Source of the DNA: CAZGMC01 sp964526565 | GTDB lineage: Bacteria; Pseudomonadota; Alphaproteobacteria; DSM-16000; Inquilinaceae | Direction: 5' to 3' | Assembly: GCA_964526565.1 (NCBI GenBank) | Contig: CAZGMC010000140.1 | Location: 1-6,276, forward strand | Length of the DNA stretch: 6,276 bases | In this document: positions 1-6,245 of the stretch, in pieces | Layout of the letters: each line of letters starts with the position of its first letter | Numbering within the stretch: the stretch's first letter is position 1 | Made by a program: the position numbers and the translations under genes | Notes under the pieces: generated by a model | Databases searched by the model: none | Told to the model about the DNA's origin: nothing | Seen by the model: only the letters and a program-made list of their open reading frames with translations

Positions 1-326
1 CCATCGCCCGCGCCATGGTGCTGAAGCCCCGCTTCGTCGTGCTGGACGAGCCGACCTCGGCGCTCGACATGTCGGTCCAGGCCCAGATCGTCGACCTGCT
101 GCGCGACCTGCAGCGCCAGCACCGGCTGGCCTACATGTTCATCAGCCATGACCTGAAGGTGGTCCGTGCCCTGGCCGACGACGTCATCGTCATGAAGGAG
201 GGCCGCGTCGTCGAGCAGGGCCCCCGCGAGCGCATCTTCACCGCCCCGCAGCAACCCTACACCCAGGCCCTGATGAAGGCCGCGTTCGAGCTGGAGGCGG
301 TGGAGAGCGGGGTGGTTGCCCGCTAG
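1..326 (+). CDS. yejF: Peptide/microcin C-type ABC transporter ATPase, C-terminal end (YejF-like), 5' truncated by the window
   Basis: This is the final part of an ATP-binding subunit that powers uptake of short peptides across the inner membrane. The reading frame is open from base 3 (I-A-R-A-M), so the true start lies upstream and the ATG at 15 is internal. Visible nucleotide-binding motifs are the Walker B strand and D-loop (FVVLDEPTSALD) and the H-loop (FISHDL). The Walker A and the LSGGQ signature must lie upstream. The stretch SVQAQIVDLL, followed by LAYMFISHDLKVVRALADDV, VVEQGP and PQQPYTQALM, matches what I remember of the last domain of YejF, a fused double-ATPase of the YejABEF transporter, better than single-domain DppF/OppF. 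The stop is TAG at 324-326. No clear terminator follows. YejF is a good but not certain call, because only about 107 residues are visible and OppF/DppF paralogues share these motifs. Confidence 0.85.
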   Translation, partial: IARAMVLKPRFVVLDEPTSALDMSVQAQIVDLLRDLQRQHRLAYMFISHDLKVVRALADDVIVMKEGRVVEQGPRERIFTAPQQPYTQALMKAAFELEAVESGVVAR

Positions 327-618
327 GCGTGGCCCTGCCGGCCGGTTCGGCGATGTGCTGCGGGCCCGCGGTGACCTGGATGCGGCGCGCGATACCTGCC
401 CTACGGGAACATCCCATCAGCGCCGACGCGGTGGACCCACGGCGTGGGACGGCGACCAGGGATCAACACCATTCAGCCCGCCGCTCAGCCCGCCGCGAAT
501 ACATCAGCCCGACCCGCGGCTTTCCCGGCTGGTTGTCCCCTTTCGCCAAAGGCCCGCCATGGTCACATTGGTCCGTGGCACCGGCCCAGCCGCTTGCAAC
601 GGTACCGCATGTCCCGTA
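327..618. other. Intergenic region with no supported gene
   Basis: There are 292 bases between the ABC ATPase stop and the repeat in front of the DksA-like gene. The open frames crossing it have shadow-like composition, and no recognisable protein or RNA gene is seen. It contains a perfect 12-bp duplication at 473-496 and a small CCCAC/GTGGG hairpin at 436-448. The promoter of the DksA-like gene should lie here, but I cannot find a convincing -35/-10 pair in this GC-rich sequence. Confidence 0.5.
473..496. repeat. 12-bp direct repeat, two exact tandem copies
   Basis: TCAGCCCGCCGC occurs at 473-484 and again at 485-496. A weaker echo (ATCAGCCCGACCCGC) follows at about 502-516. The repeat is intergenic and has no assigned role. 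It is one of six short-period tandem repeats in this window. Confidence 0.85.
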
Positions 619-666
619 CCAGGAGGCAGGCCAGGAGGCAGGCCAGGAGGCAGGCCAGGAGGCAGG
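619..666 (+). repeat. 12-bp tandem repeat x4, each copy carrying a perfect Shine-Dalgarno AGGAGG
   Basis: CCAGGAGGCAGG is repeated exactly four times (619-630, 631-642, 643-654, 655-666) and ends two bases before the ATG at 668. Each unit contains AGGAGG, the core complement of the 16S rRNA 3' end. The unit length is a multiple of three, so a copy-number change would not shift the in-frame ORF that runs through it (QEAG repeated). I read it as non-coding leader because the last copy supplies a properly placed ribosome binding site. Confidence 0.95.
657..662 (+). promoter_or_regulatory. Ribosome binding site of the DksA-like gene (last of four tandem copies)
   Basis: AGGAGG at 657-662 lies 5 nt before the ATG at 668 and fixes that ATG as the start. 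Three identical copies lie 12, 24 and 36 nt upstream. They are too far from this ATG to act directly but could hold ribosomes in standby. Confidence 0.85.
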
Positions 667-667
667 C

Positions 668-1021
668 ATGACGGACCCATCGTCCGGTCCGGACGCGATC
701 CGGGAGCGGCTGATCGAGCGGCTGGCGGCCGTGCGCGACGCCAGCGCGGGCACGGCCGACACCCGCCGGCCGGTGGCGCTCGATCAGGCGGCGGTGGGGC
801 GGGTGTCGCGGATCGATGCGATGCAGATGCAGTCCATGGCGATGGCCGCCGAGCGCAACCGCCAGGACGAGGCGCGGCGCATCGAGGCGACGATCCGGCG
901 GATCGACGAGGGCGAGTTCGGCTGGTGCGTGACCTGCGGCGAGGCGATCGCGCCGAAGCGGCTGGCCACCGATCCCACCATCGCGACTTGCATCCGCTGC
1001 GCCTCGGGGGCAGATCGTTAG
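668..1021 (+). CDS. DksA/TraR-family C4 zinc-finger transcription factor (117 aa)
   Basis: This is a small RNA-polymerase-binding protein of the DksA/TraR type. Members enter the polymerase secondary channel and change initiation at selected promoters, often together with ppGpp. The zinc finger is complete: C87-x2-C90-x17-C108-x2-C111. It is preceded by the usual entry segment (RRIDEGEFGWCVTCGE). The N-terminal part, about residues 9-80, is mostly helical and charged, as expected for a coiled-coil arm; the LDQAAVGRVSRIDA stretch (38-51) has acidic residues D39 and D50 near the likely tip. At 117 aa it is shorter than E. coli DksA (151 aa), so it is a DksA-like paralogue rather than certain DksA. 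The ATG at 668 is chosen because a perfect AGGAGG sits 5 nt upstream and family homology begins here; the same frame stays open back to about 329 but only through low-complexity sequence. The stop is TAG at 1019-1021. Confidence 0.92.
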   Translation: MTDPSSGPDAIRERLIERLAAVRDASAGTADTRRPVALDQAAVGRVSRIDAMQMQSMAMAAERNRQDEARRIEATIRRIDEGEFGWCVTCGEAIAPKRLATDPTIATCIRCASGADR

Positions 1022-1085
1022 GCAATTCCGATGTGCGCCGCCGGCCCACCCCAGAAGCCTGCCGAGAAGCCCGATCAGCACCCGC

Positions 1086-1109
1086 CGCGCCGGCCCCGCG
1101 CCGGGCGCG
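1086..1109 (+). other. GC-rich hairpin between the DksA-like gene and prfC
   Basis: CGCGCCGG (1086-1093) can pair with CCGGGCGCG (1101-1109), with one bulged G, around a 7-nt loop. No T-run follows. It could end transcription of the DksA-like gene or fold in the prfC leader. In DNA this GC-rich such stems also arise by chance. Confidence 0.3.
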
Positions 1110-1130
1110 CAACCACGTGAGACAGCCGCC

Positions 1131-2777
<1,647 letters not shown>

Positions 2778-2778
2778 G

Positions 2779-2801
2779 CGGCCGGGGCCATCCCCCGGCC
2801 G
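2779..2801. terminator. Hairpin between convergent prfC and GNAT genes (possible bidirectional terminator)
   Basis: C-GGCCGGGG (2779-2787) pairs perfectly with CCCCGGCC-G (2793-2801) around a 5-nt loop, giving a 9-bp stem. It lies immediately after the prfC stop and before the convergent GNAT stop, which is where a shared terminator would be expected. Neither side has a real T-tract (only TT on the plus side), so termination efficiency is uncertain. Confidence 0.5.
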
Positions 2802-2821
2802 GTTCATGCGGTCGCCCCGGC

Positions 2822-3388
2822 TCAGGCGCGGTCGCCGACCGAGCGGGCCAGCCGGTCGAGCGAGGCCAGGTCGGGCCAGGCATAGGCCACCTGGACCAGC
2901 GGCACGCCGGCGAAGCGGATGGTCGCCTCGGCCGACAGGCGGCCGCCCAGGTGCTGATAGAACCAGCGCGTCGGGTTGTCGCGCAGCACCCAGACGCAGG
3001 CCGAATTCATGCGCCGCTTGAGCAGGTGGTCGGCCATGCCGGCCATCAGCCGCCGGCCCGCCTGGGTGCCCTGGGCGGGCGGCTCGATGTAGAGTTCGTA
3101 GAATTCGCCGTCGACGCCCGTAGGCAGGGTGTTGCGGCTGGCGCCGCAGCTGCCATAGCCGATGACGCCGACCCGCGGCAGCTCGGCGACGAAGGTGGCT
3201 GACTGGTGCGTGTAGTAGGACAGGCGGATGCGCCAGCGGTTGGTGCCGGTCGCCTCTGACATGCCGACCAGGTACGGCGCCGGCAGCACGCCGGCATAGG
3301 TGTCGCGCCAGGCGGCGATGTTGATCCGCGCGATCCCCGCCGCGTCGGCGGGGCGGGCGCGGCGCACCTGGGGGGCGAGGGCGGTCAT
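2822..3388 (-). CDS. GNAT family N-acetyltransferase (188 aa)
   Basis: The protein has a GCN5-related acetyltransferase fold and should move an acetyl group from acetyl-CoA to an unknown amine. In order, the sequence shows an N-terminal beta strand and helix with VRRARPADAAGIARINIAAW (8-27), typical of the family, and then WRDTYAGVLPAPYL. The central strands are TFVAELPRVGVIGYG and EFYELYIEP (95-103). The acetyl-CoA loop QGTQAGRRLM (106-115) follows, then a NPTRWFYQHLGGR segment equivalent to the usual N-x-x-A-x-x-F/Y-Y-x-x-x-G-F region. The pyrophosphate-binding motif Q/RxxGxG/A is imperfect, with Q109 where Gly is usual. The start is the ATG at 3388; there is no clear Shine-Dalgarno, but the ATG overlaps the TGA of the upstream repeat ORF (ATGA), which suggests translational coupling. 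The stop TGA (2824-2822) is convergent with prfC. The substrate cannot be told from the sequence. Confidence 0.9.
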   Translation of the reverse strand: MTALAPQVRRARPADAAGIARINIAAWRDTYAGVLPAPYLVGMSEATGTNRWRIRLSYYTHQSATFVAELPRVGVIGYGSCGASRNTLPTGVDGEFYELYIEPPAQGTQAGRRLMAGMADHLLKRRMNSACVWVLRDNPTRWFYQHLGGRLSAEATIRFAGVPLVQVAYAWPDLASLDRLARSVGDRA

Positions 3389-3814
3389 GCCGGCACCGGC
3401 CGGCCGGCCGGGCAGACGGCGACGGCGCCCGGCGCCTCGGCGCGGTCGGCCTCGGTGCGGTCGGCCTCGGTGCGGTCGGCCTCGGTGCGGTCGGCCNNNN
3501 NNNNNNNNNNNNNNNNNNNNNNNNNNNNNNNNNNNNNNNNNNNNNNNNNNNNNNNNNNNNNNNNNNNNNNNNNNNNNNNNNNNNNNNNNNNNNNNNGTGC
3601 GGTCGGCCTCGGTGCGGTCGGCCTCGGTGCGGTCGGCCTCGGTGCGGTCGGCCTCGGTGCGGTCGGATGCGGCCCGGTTGGCCGCGGCCGGGCGCGGGCT
3701 GCATCGCGGCGCGTCGGCGCCGTGCGCCAGGACGACCGTCAGGGGCGCGTCGCGGGGGCCGTCGCACGGCAGATCGCCGCCGGCCGGTTGGCTTGTGACG
3801 TCGGTCGCGACCAT
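3385..3814 (-). CDS. Probable ORF: alpha/beta-hydrolase-like N terminus running into a DRTEA pentapeptide repeat; interrupted by an assembly gap
   Basis: From the ATG at 3814 (GGTGG 5 nt upstream on this strand) the frame reads about 50 ordinary residues. These include DGPRDAPLTVVLAHGADAP (18-36), which resembles the first strand and HGAGAP loop of KANL3/Tex30-type alpha/beta hydrolases, although the usual MDSPFM continuation has decayed to RCSPRP. From residue 51 it becomes DRTEA repeats, enters the 100-N gap, and after the gap (in repeat phase) reads DRTEA, DRAEA, PGAVAVCPAGRPVPA and a TGA at 3387-3385. That TGA overlaps the GNAT ATG. The known bases total 330 (divisible by 3), and repeat phase requires a gap length of 3+15k, so the frame is continuous if the array is unbroken; the literal 100 N breaks it. 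The minimum product is about 110 aa. It has no nucleophile elbow or other catalytic motif, so it is either a truncated hydrolase whose body was lost or lies in the gap, or an unrelated small repeat protein. Confidence 0.4.
3436..3667. repeat. 15-bp tandem repeat (at least 8 full copies), split by the assembly gap
   Basis: The unit is CTCGGTGCGGTCGGC. Left of the gap are copies at 3436-3450 (one T-to-C variant), 3451-3465, 3466-3480 and 3481-3495, plus one base. Right of the gap are an 11-base partial copy (3597-3607) and copies at 3608, 3623, 3638 and 3653 (the last ends in A instead of C). Variant units sit at the two outer ends and inner units are identical, the pattern expected of slippage-driven expansion. 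The unit has no stop in any of six frames and is a multiple of three. On the minus strand it encodes A-D-R-T-E. Confidence 0.95.
3497..3596. other. Assembly gap, exactly 100 N
   Basis: There are one hundred undetermined bases, a common placeholder for a scaffold gap of unknown size. It lies inside the 15-bp repeat, which is the likely reason assembly failed. The left flank ends at unit position 1 and the right flank resumes at position 5, so a perfect array would need 3+15k bases. One hundred does not fit. Confidence 0.95.
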
Positions 3815-3881
3815 GTCGGCCACCAATGTAATCCCGGCTGCCCGGAAAAACGATGCGCAAACGTAACGGGGCCGTCATGTC

Positions 3882-3912
3882 CCGGCGCGCCGATACGGGG
3901 CCGGCGCGCCGG
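3882..3912. terminator. Perfect 10-bp inverted repeat downstream of the dehydratase gene
   Basis: CCGGCGCGCC (3882-3891) and GGCGCGCCGG (3903-3912) form a perfect 10-bp stem with an 11-nt loop. It begins 34 nt past the minus-strand dehydratase stop and lies upstream of the repeat ORF start at 3814. It is a candidate terminator for the dehydratase, or a palindromic protein site. No T-tract follows on the minus strand, so a simple intrinsic terminator is not clearly supported. Confidence 0.4.
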
Positions 3913-3945
3913 CGCCCTGCGGTGTGCCGGGCGTGCCGTGGTCGG

Positions 3946-4290
3946 TCAGCCGGCGCCGGCCTGGCCGTCGACCTTGGCCGCCATGATGAAGTCGTTCTCG
4001 TGGAGGCCCTTGATCTTCTTGGTCTGCAGCGAGATCGTGGCATAGCCCCAGCCGAACGCGACATCCGGGTGGTGGCCTTCGCTTTCGGCCAGCTCGCCGA
4101 CCTTGACGACGAAGTCCAGCGCCTGGCGGAAGTTCGAGAAGCGGAAGGTGCGCTCGATGCGCGTGGCATTGTCGAGCAGATCCCAGCCGGCGGCATCCTC
4201 AAGATAATTGAGGGCTTCCTCCTCGCTCAGCGGCGGGATGCCGCCGCGGCAGGGGGTGCAGGTCTTGGCGGCGAGCTCGGTATCGGTCAT
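3946..4290 (-). CDS. phhB: Pterin-4a-carbinolamine dehydratase (4a-hydroxytetrahydrobiopterin dehydratase)
   Basis: This small cytoplasmic enzyme dehydrates 4a-hydroxytetrahydropterin to the quinonoid dihydropterin, recycling the cofactor of aromatic amino acid hydroxylases. The 114-aa length is typical. The family signature is complete: E71-G-H73-H74-P75-D76, then W81, and GLHENDF (95-101) with H97, so the catalytic histidines are present. The N-terminal segment (CTPCRGGIPPLSEEEA, 11-26, then GWDLLDN) is also characteristic; C11/C14 form the CxxC often seen at this position. The start ATG (4290-4288) is well set by AGGAGA 8 nt upstream on the minus strand, inside a 12-bp repeat. No phenylalanine hydroxylase is visible in the window, so its partner is unknown; in some bacteria such proteins also serve other pterin cofactors. 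It stands apart from the VOC gene (175 nt) and is probably transcribed on its own. Confidence 0.95.
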   Translation of the reverse strand: MTDTELAAKTCTPCRGGIPPLSEEEALNYLEDAAGWDLLDNATRIERTFRFSNFRQALDFVVKVGELAESEGHHPDVAFGWGYATISLQTKKIKGLHENDFIMAAKVDGQAGAG

Positions 4291-4298
4291 GGCGTGGT

Positions 4299-4304
4299 TC
4301 TCCT
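4299..4304 (-). promoter_or_regulatory. Ribosome binding site of the dehydratase gene
   Basis: AGGAGA on the minus strand (4304-4299) is 8 nt before the ATG at 4290. It lies in the start-proximal copy of the 12-bp repeat. The two distal copies carry AGGGAG instead. Confidence 0.8.
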
Positions 4305-4336
4305 GGGGCTCTCCCTGGGGCTCTCCCTGGGGCTCT
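4302..4336 (-). repeat. 12-bp tandem repeat (about 3 copies) carrying Shine-Dalgarno-like motifs before the dehydratase gene
   Basis: On the plus strand CCTGGGGCTCT recurs at 4302-4312, 4314-4324 and 4326-4336, a 12-bp period. On the minus strand each unit reads AGAGCCCCAGG followed by GAGA or GAACC, so every copy carries AGGGAG or AGGAGA. The architecture parallels the repeat before the DksA-like gene, but the unit sequence differs. Confidence 0.9.
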
Positions 4337-4393
4337 GCTGATATCGGCAGGGGCGGGCGGCGCCTGTCCCTGCATATTGGAATGCGCGGGCGA

Positions 4394-4445
4394 CCGGCGT
4401 CCAGGGCCGGCGTCCAGGGCCGGCGTCCAGGGCCGGCGTCCAGGA
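4394..4445. repeat. 13-bp tandem repeat x4
   Basis: CCGGCGTCCAGGG occurs at 4394-4406, 4407-4419 and 4420-4432, and as CCGGCGTCCAGGA at 4433-4445. It is intergenic, between the VOC gene stop (4466) and the dehydratase start (4290). The period is not a multiple of three and no gene reads through it. Confidence 0.95.
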
Positions 4446-4465
4446 GTGACGTCGGCGCAGTCGGG

Positions 4466-4822
4466 TCAGCGCGGCAGCGGCCGGGCGAAGCTGATCTCGT
4501 GGCCGTCCGGGTCGGTCAGGTGGAAATGGCGCTCGCCCCATGGCGCGTCGCGGGGCGGCGCATGCGGCTCCAGCCCGGCGGCGACGGCCCGGGCGTGGAG
4601 GGCGTCCACGTCGGCGACATGGAAGATGGCCCGGCCCCACCACGTCCAGGCCCGTTCCGGCGCCTCGGCGGTGATGTTGAGGAAGCCGGCCCCGGCGCGG
4701 AAGCTGGTGAAGCCGGCGTCCTCGCCGCCGTACAGCAGCTCGAAGCCGAGCGCCCGGTAGAACCGCACCGACCGCGCCATGTCATGCGTGGCCAGGGTAA
4801 CGGCGCTGAGGGATTGGATCAT
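4466..4822 (-). CDS. VOC superfamily (glyoxalase/bleomycin-resistance fold) protein (118 aa)
   Basis: A single vicinal-oxygen-chelate domain, probably a metal-dependent lyase, isomerase or dioxygenase that works as a dimer; the substrate is unknown. Both beta-alpha-beta-beta-beta halves are visible. The first begins VTLATHDMARSVRFYRALGFEL (8-29), with H13 at the usual first metal position, and continues to GFLNIT. The second begins AIFHVADVDALHARAVAAGLE (65-85), with H68, and ends FHLTDPDGHEISFARPL (100-116), with E109 at the usual last metal position. The ATG at 4822 is 5 nt behind the CoA-transferase stop. A GTG at 4831 that overlaps that stop (GTGA) would add three residues and has better Shine-Dalgarno spacing (GAGGGG), so the start is uncertain by 9 nt. 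It is almost certainly co-transcribed and coupled with the CoA-transferase, hinting at shared acyl-CoA metabolism; methylmalonyl-CoA epimerases share this fold but nothing here proves that activity. Confidence 0.9.
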   Translation of the reverse strand: MIQSLSAVTLATHDMARSVRFYRALGFELLYGGEDAGFTSFRAGAGFLNITAEAPERAWTWWGRAIFHVADVDALHARAVAAGLEPHAPPRDAPWGERHFHLTDPDGHEISFARPLPR

Positions 4823-4827
4823 CACGG

Positions 4828-6060
4828 TCACACCACCCCCTCGCGCCGCAGTCGGGCCAGCTCCTCGTCGTCCAGGCCCAGCAGGTCGTGCAGGACCTCG
4901 TCGGTGTGGGCGCCGAGGGCGGGGCCGAGGGAGCGGAGGCGGCCGGGGGTCTCGCTCAGGCGCGGGATCGGGCCGGGCACGATCAGGGTCTCGCCGGTCA
5001 GCGGCTCCGCGACCGCCTCCAGGAAGCCGCGGGCGCGGAGGTGGCGGTCGGCGAACAGGTCGGCCACGTCCTGGATCGGCGCCACCGGGGCAGCCGTGGC
5101 GTCGGCCCGCGCCATGACCTCCCCGCGGCTCAGGCCGGCGATCCAGTCGGCGACCAGGCCGTCGACCGCCTGGCGCGCCGCCATCCGGTCGGCGGCGCGG
5201 CCATAGGCGTCGGCCGCGGCCAGCTCGGGCCGGTCCATGGCCGCGGCCAGACGCGTAAAGTGCGCGTCCTCCAGGCAGGCGACCGCCACCCACTGTCCGT
5301 CGGCAGTGCGGAAGTGGCCGAGCGGGCAGCCGAACCGGCTGTGCAGGCCATCACGTTCGCGCACCTCGCCGGTGGCGGCATGGGCCGGGGCCAGCTCGTC
5401 GAGCAGGCGGAACACGGATTCGTACAGCGCCAGGTCGACCACCTGGCCCTCGCCGGTGCGGTCGCGGTGGCGCAGCGCCACCAGCACGCCGACCGCGCCG
5501 TACAGGCCGGTGGCGTAGTCGCCCAGCGTCGTCGAGCCGGGCGTCACCGGGATGCCGCCGGGCATGCCGGCCAGACAGGCCAGCCCACCCACCGCATGGC
5601 CGATGCGGGCGAAGCCGGGACGGTCCTGGTAGGGGCCGGCCTGGCCATAGCCGGAGACGCGCAGCATGACCAGGCCGGGGTTGATCGCGCTCAGCACGTC
5701 CCAGCCCAGGCCCCATTTCTCCAGGGTGCCGGGGCGGAAGTTCTCGCACAGCACGTCGGCGCCGGCGACCAGCCGCTTGAACAGGGCGGCACCGTCCGGC
5801 ACGCGCAGGTCCAGCGTCACGGACTTGCGGTTGCGCCCCTCGCTGAGCCAGGCCAGCGTGCCGGCTGCGCCGCCGGTGGGCGTGCCGAAGCGGCGCATGT
5901 TGTCGCCCTCGCCGGGCGGCTCGATCTTCAGCACCTCGGCGCCGAACTCGCTGAGGATCGAGGCGCAATAGGGGGCGGCGACGAAGCTGGCCGCGTCGAT
6001 CACCCGCACGCCGGCCAGCGGCAGGGCGGCATCGGTGGTGTCGGTGGCATCGGTCGTCAT
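4828..6060 (-). CDS. CaiB/BaiF family III acyl-CoA transferase (410 aa)
   Basis: Family III CoA-transferases move CoA between carboxylic acids through an aspartyl-CoA anhydride intermediate. Typical blocks appear in order: LAGVRVIDAASFVAAPYCASILSEFGAEVLKIEPPGEGD (15-53), the N-terminal signature with the CoA-site segment; EGRNRKSVTLDLR (74-86); DVLCENFRPGTLEKWGL (102-118); VSGYGQAGPYQDRPGF (135-150); and STTLGDYATGLYGAVGVLVAL. D181 in that last block is the likely catalytic Asp. YESVFRLL and GLHSRFGCPLGHFRTADGQWVAV follow. The length is normal for the family. The ATG at 6060 gives a family-like N terminus (MTTDATDTTDA); an ATG at 6108 in the same frame would add 16 mostly Arg-rich residues and is less likely. 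The stop TGA (4830-4828) is 5 nt from the VOC ATG. The substrate acid is not predictable: formyl-, carnitine-, mesaconyl- and benzylsuccinate-type enzymes share these motifs. Confidence 0.93.
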   Translation of the reverse strand: MTTDATDTTDAALPLAGVRVIDAASFVAAPYCASILSEFGAEVLKIEPPGEGDNMRRFGTPTGGAAGTLAWLSEGRNRKSVTLDLRVPDGAALFKRLVAGADVLCENFRPGTLEKWGLGWDVLSAINPGLVMLRVSGYGQAGPYQDRPGFARIGHAVGGLACLAGMPGGIPVTPGSTTLGDYATGLYGAVGVLVALRHRDRTGEGQVVDLALYESVFRLLDELAPAHAATGEVRERDGLHSRFGCPLGHFRTADGQWVAVACLEDAHFTRLAAAMDRPELAAADAYGRAADRMAARQAVDGLVADWIAGLSRGEVMARADATAAPVAPIQDVADLFADRHLRARGFLEAVAEPLTGETLIVPGPIPRLSETPGRLRSLGPALGAHTDEVLHDLLGLDDEELARLRREGVV

Positions 6061-6245
6061 GGCGGCTGTCCCGGGCCGGTGGCGGCGGCGCGCCCTGACG
6101 TAGCGCATCCCGGCCGCTGCGGCAAAGGGCGCATGCGGTGGGAACAGGGCAATCGCTTTGGGGTTCGGCGAACCGGATGGCGCTTGACCCTGGGCGCCGG
6201 TCGGGCCCGGCCCTCTTGACGCAGGATCGCCGCCGCCATGCAGCC
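6061..6245. other. Upstream region of the CoA-transferase gene; no supported gene
   Basis: About 185 bases of non-coding sequence. Small frames on both strands are Arg/Pro/Gly-rich and lack ribosome sites, so I call no gene. The CoA-transferase promoter (minus strand) should lie here. TTGCCG followed after 17 nt by TACGTC is present but weak, and I do not call it. Confidence 0.4.

Noticed and set aside
329..667. N-terminal extension of the DksA-like protein (230-aa version reading through QEAG repeats)
   Set aside because: A perfect AGGAGG sits 5 nt before the ATG at 668 and family similarity starts there. The upstream part has no domain and looks non-coding.
3436..3667. Pentapeptide-repeat protein (ADRTE on the minus strand, ASVRS on the plus strand)
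   Set aside because: The repeat has period five, but the central Leu/Phe that builds the quadrilateral beta helix is Arg (minus) or Val (plus), and perfect DNA identity of the units points to slippage rather than a conserved fold.
3436..3667. CRISPR array
   Set aside because: Units are 15 bp and directly abutting, with no unique spacers and no cas genes.
2822..3826. Single 334-aa protein joining the upstream repeat ORF to the GNAT domain across the gap
   Set aside because: It depends on the arbitrary 100-N length. With repeat phase restored the DRTEA frame ends at a TGA overlapping the GNAT ATG, so these are two frames.
3826..3870. Promoter in the AT-richer patch upstream of the repeat ORF (minus strand)
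   Set aside because: The patch stands out in composition, but no -35/-10 pair with acceptable spacing was found.
4888..6219. 443-codon plus-strand frame opposite the CoA-transferase
   Set aside because: Antisense shadow: rich in G, A, Q, R and H with no domain, while the minus strand carries clear CaiB/BaiF motifs.
6057..6239. Small minus-strand ORF upstream of the CoA-transferase
   Set aside because: Arg/Pro-rich, no ribosome site, no recognisable family. It overlaps the CoA-transferase start only by chance.
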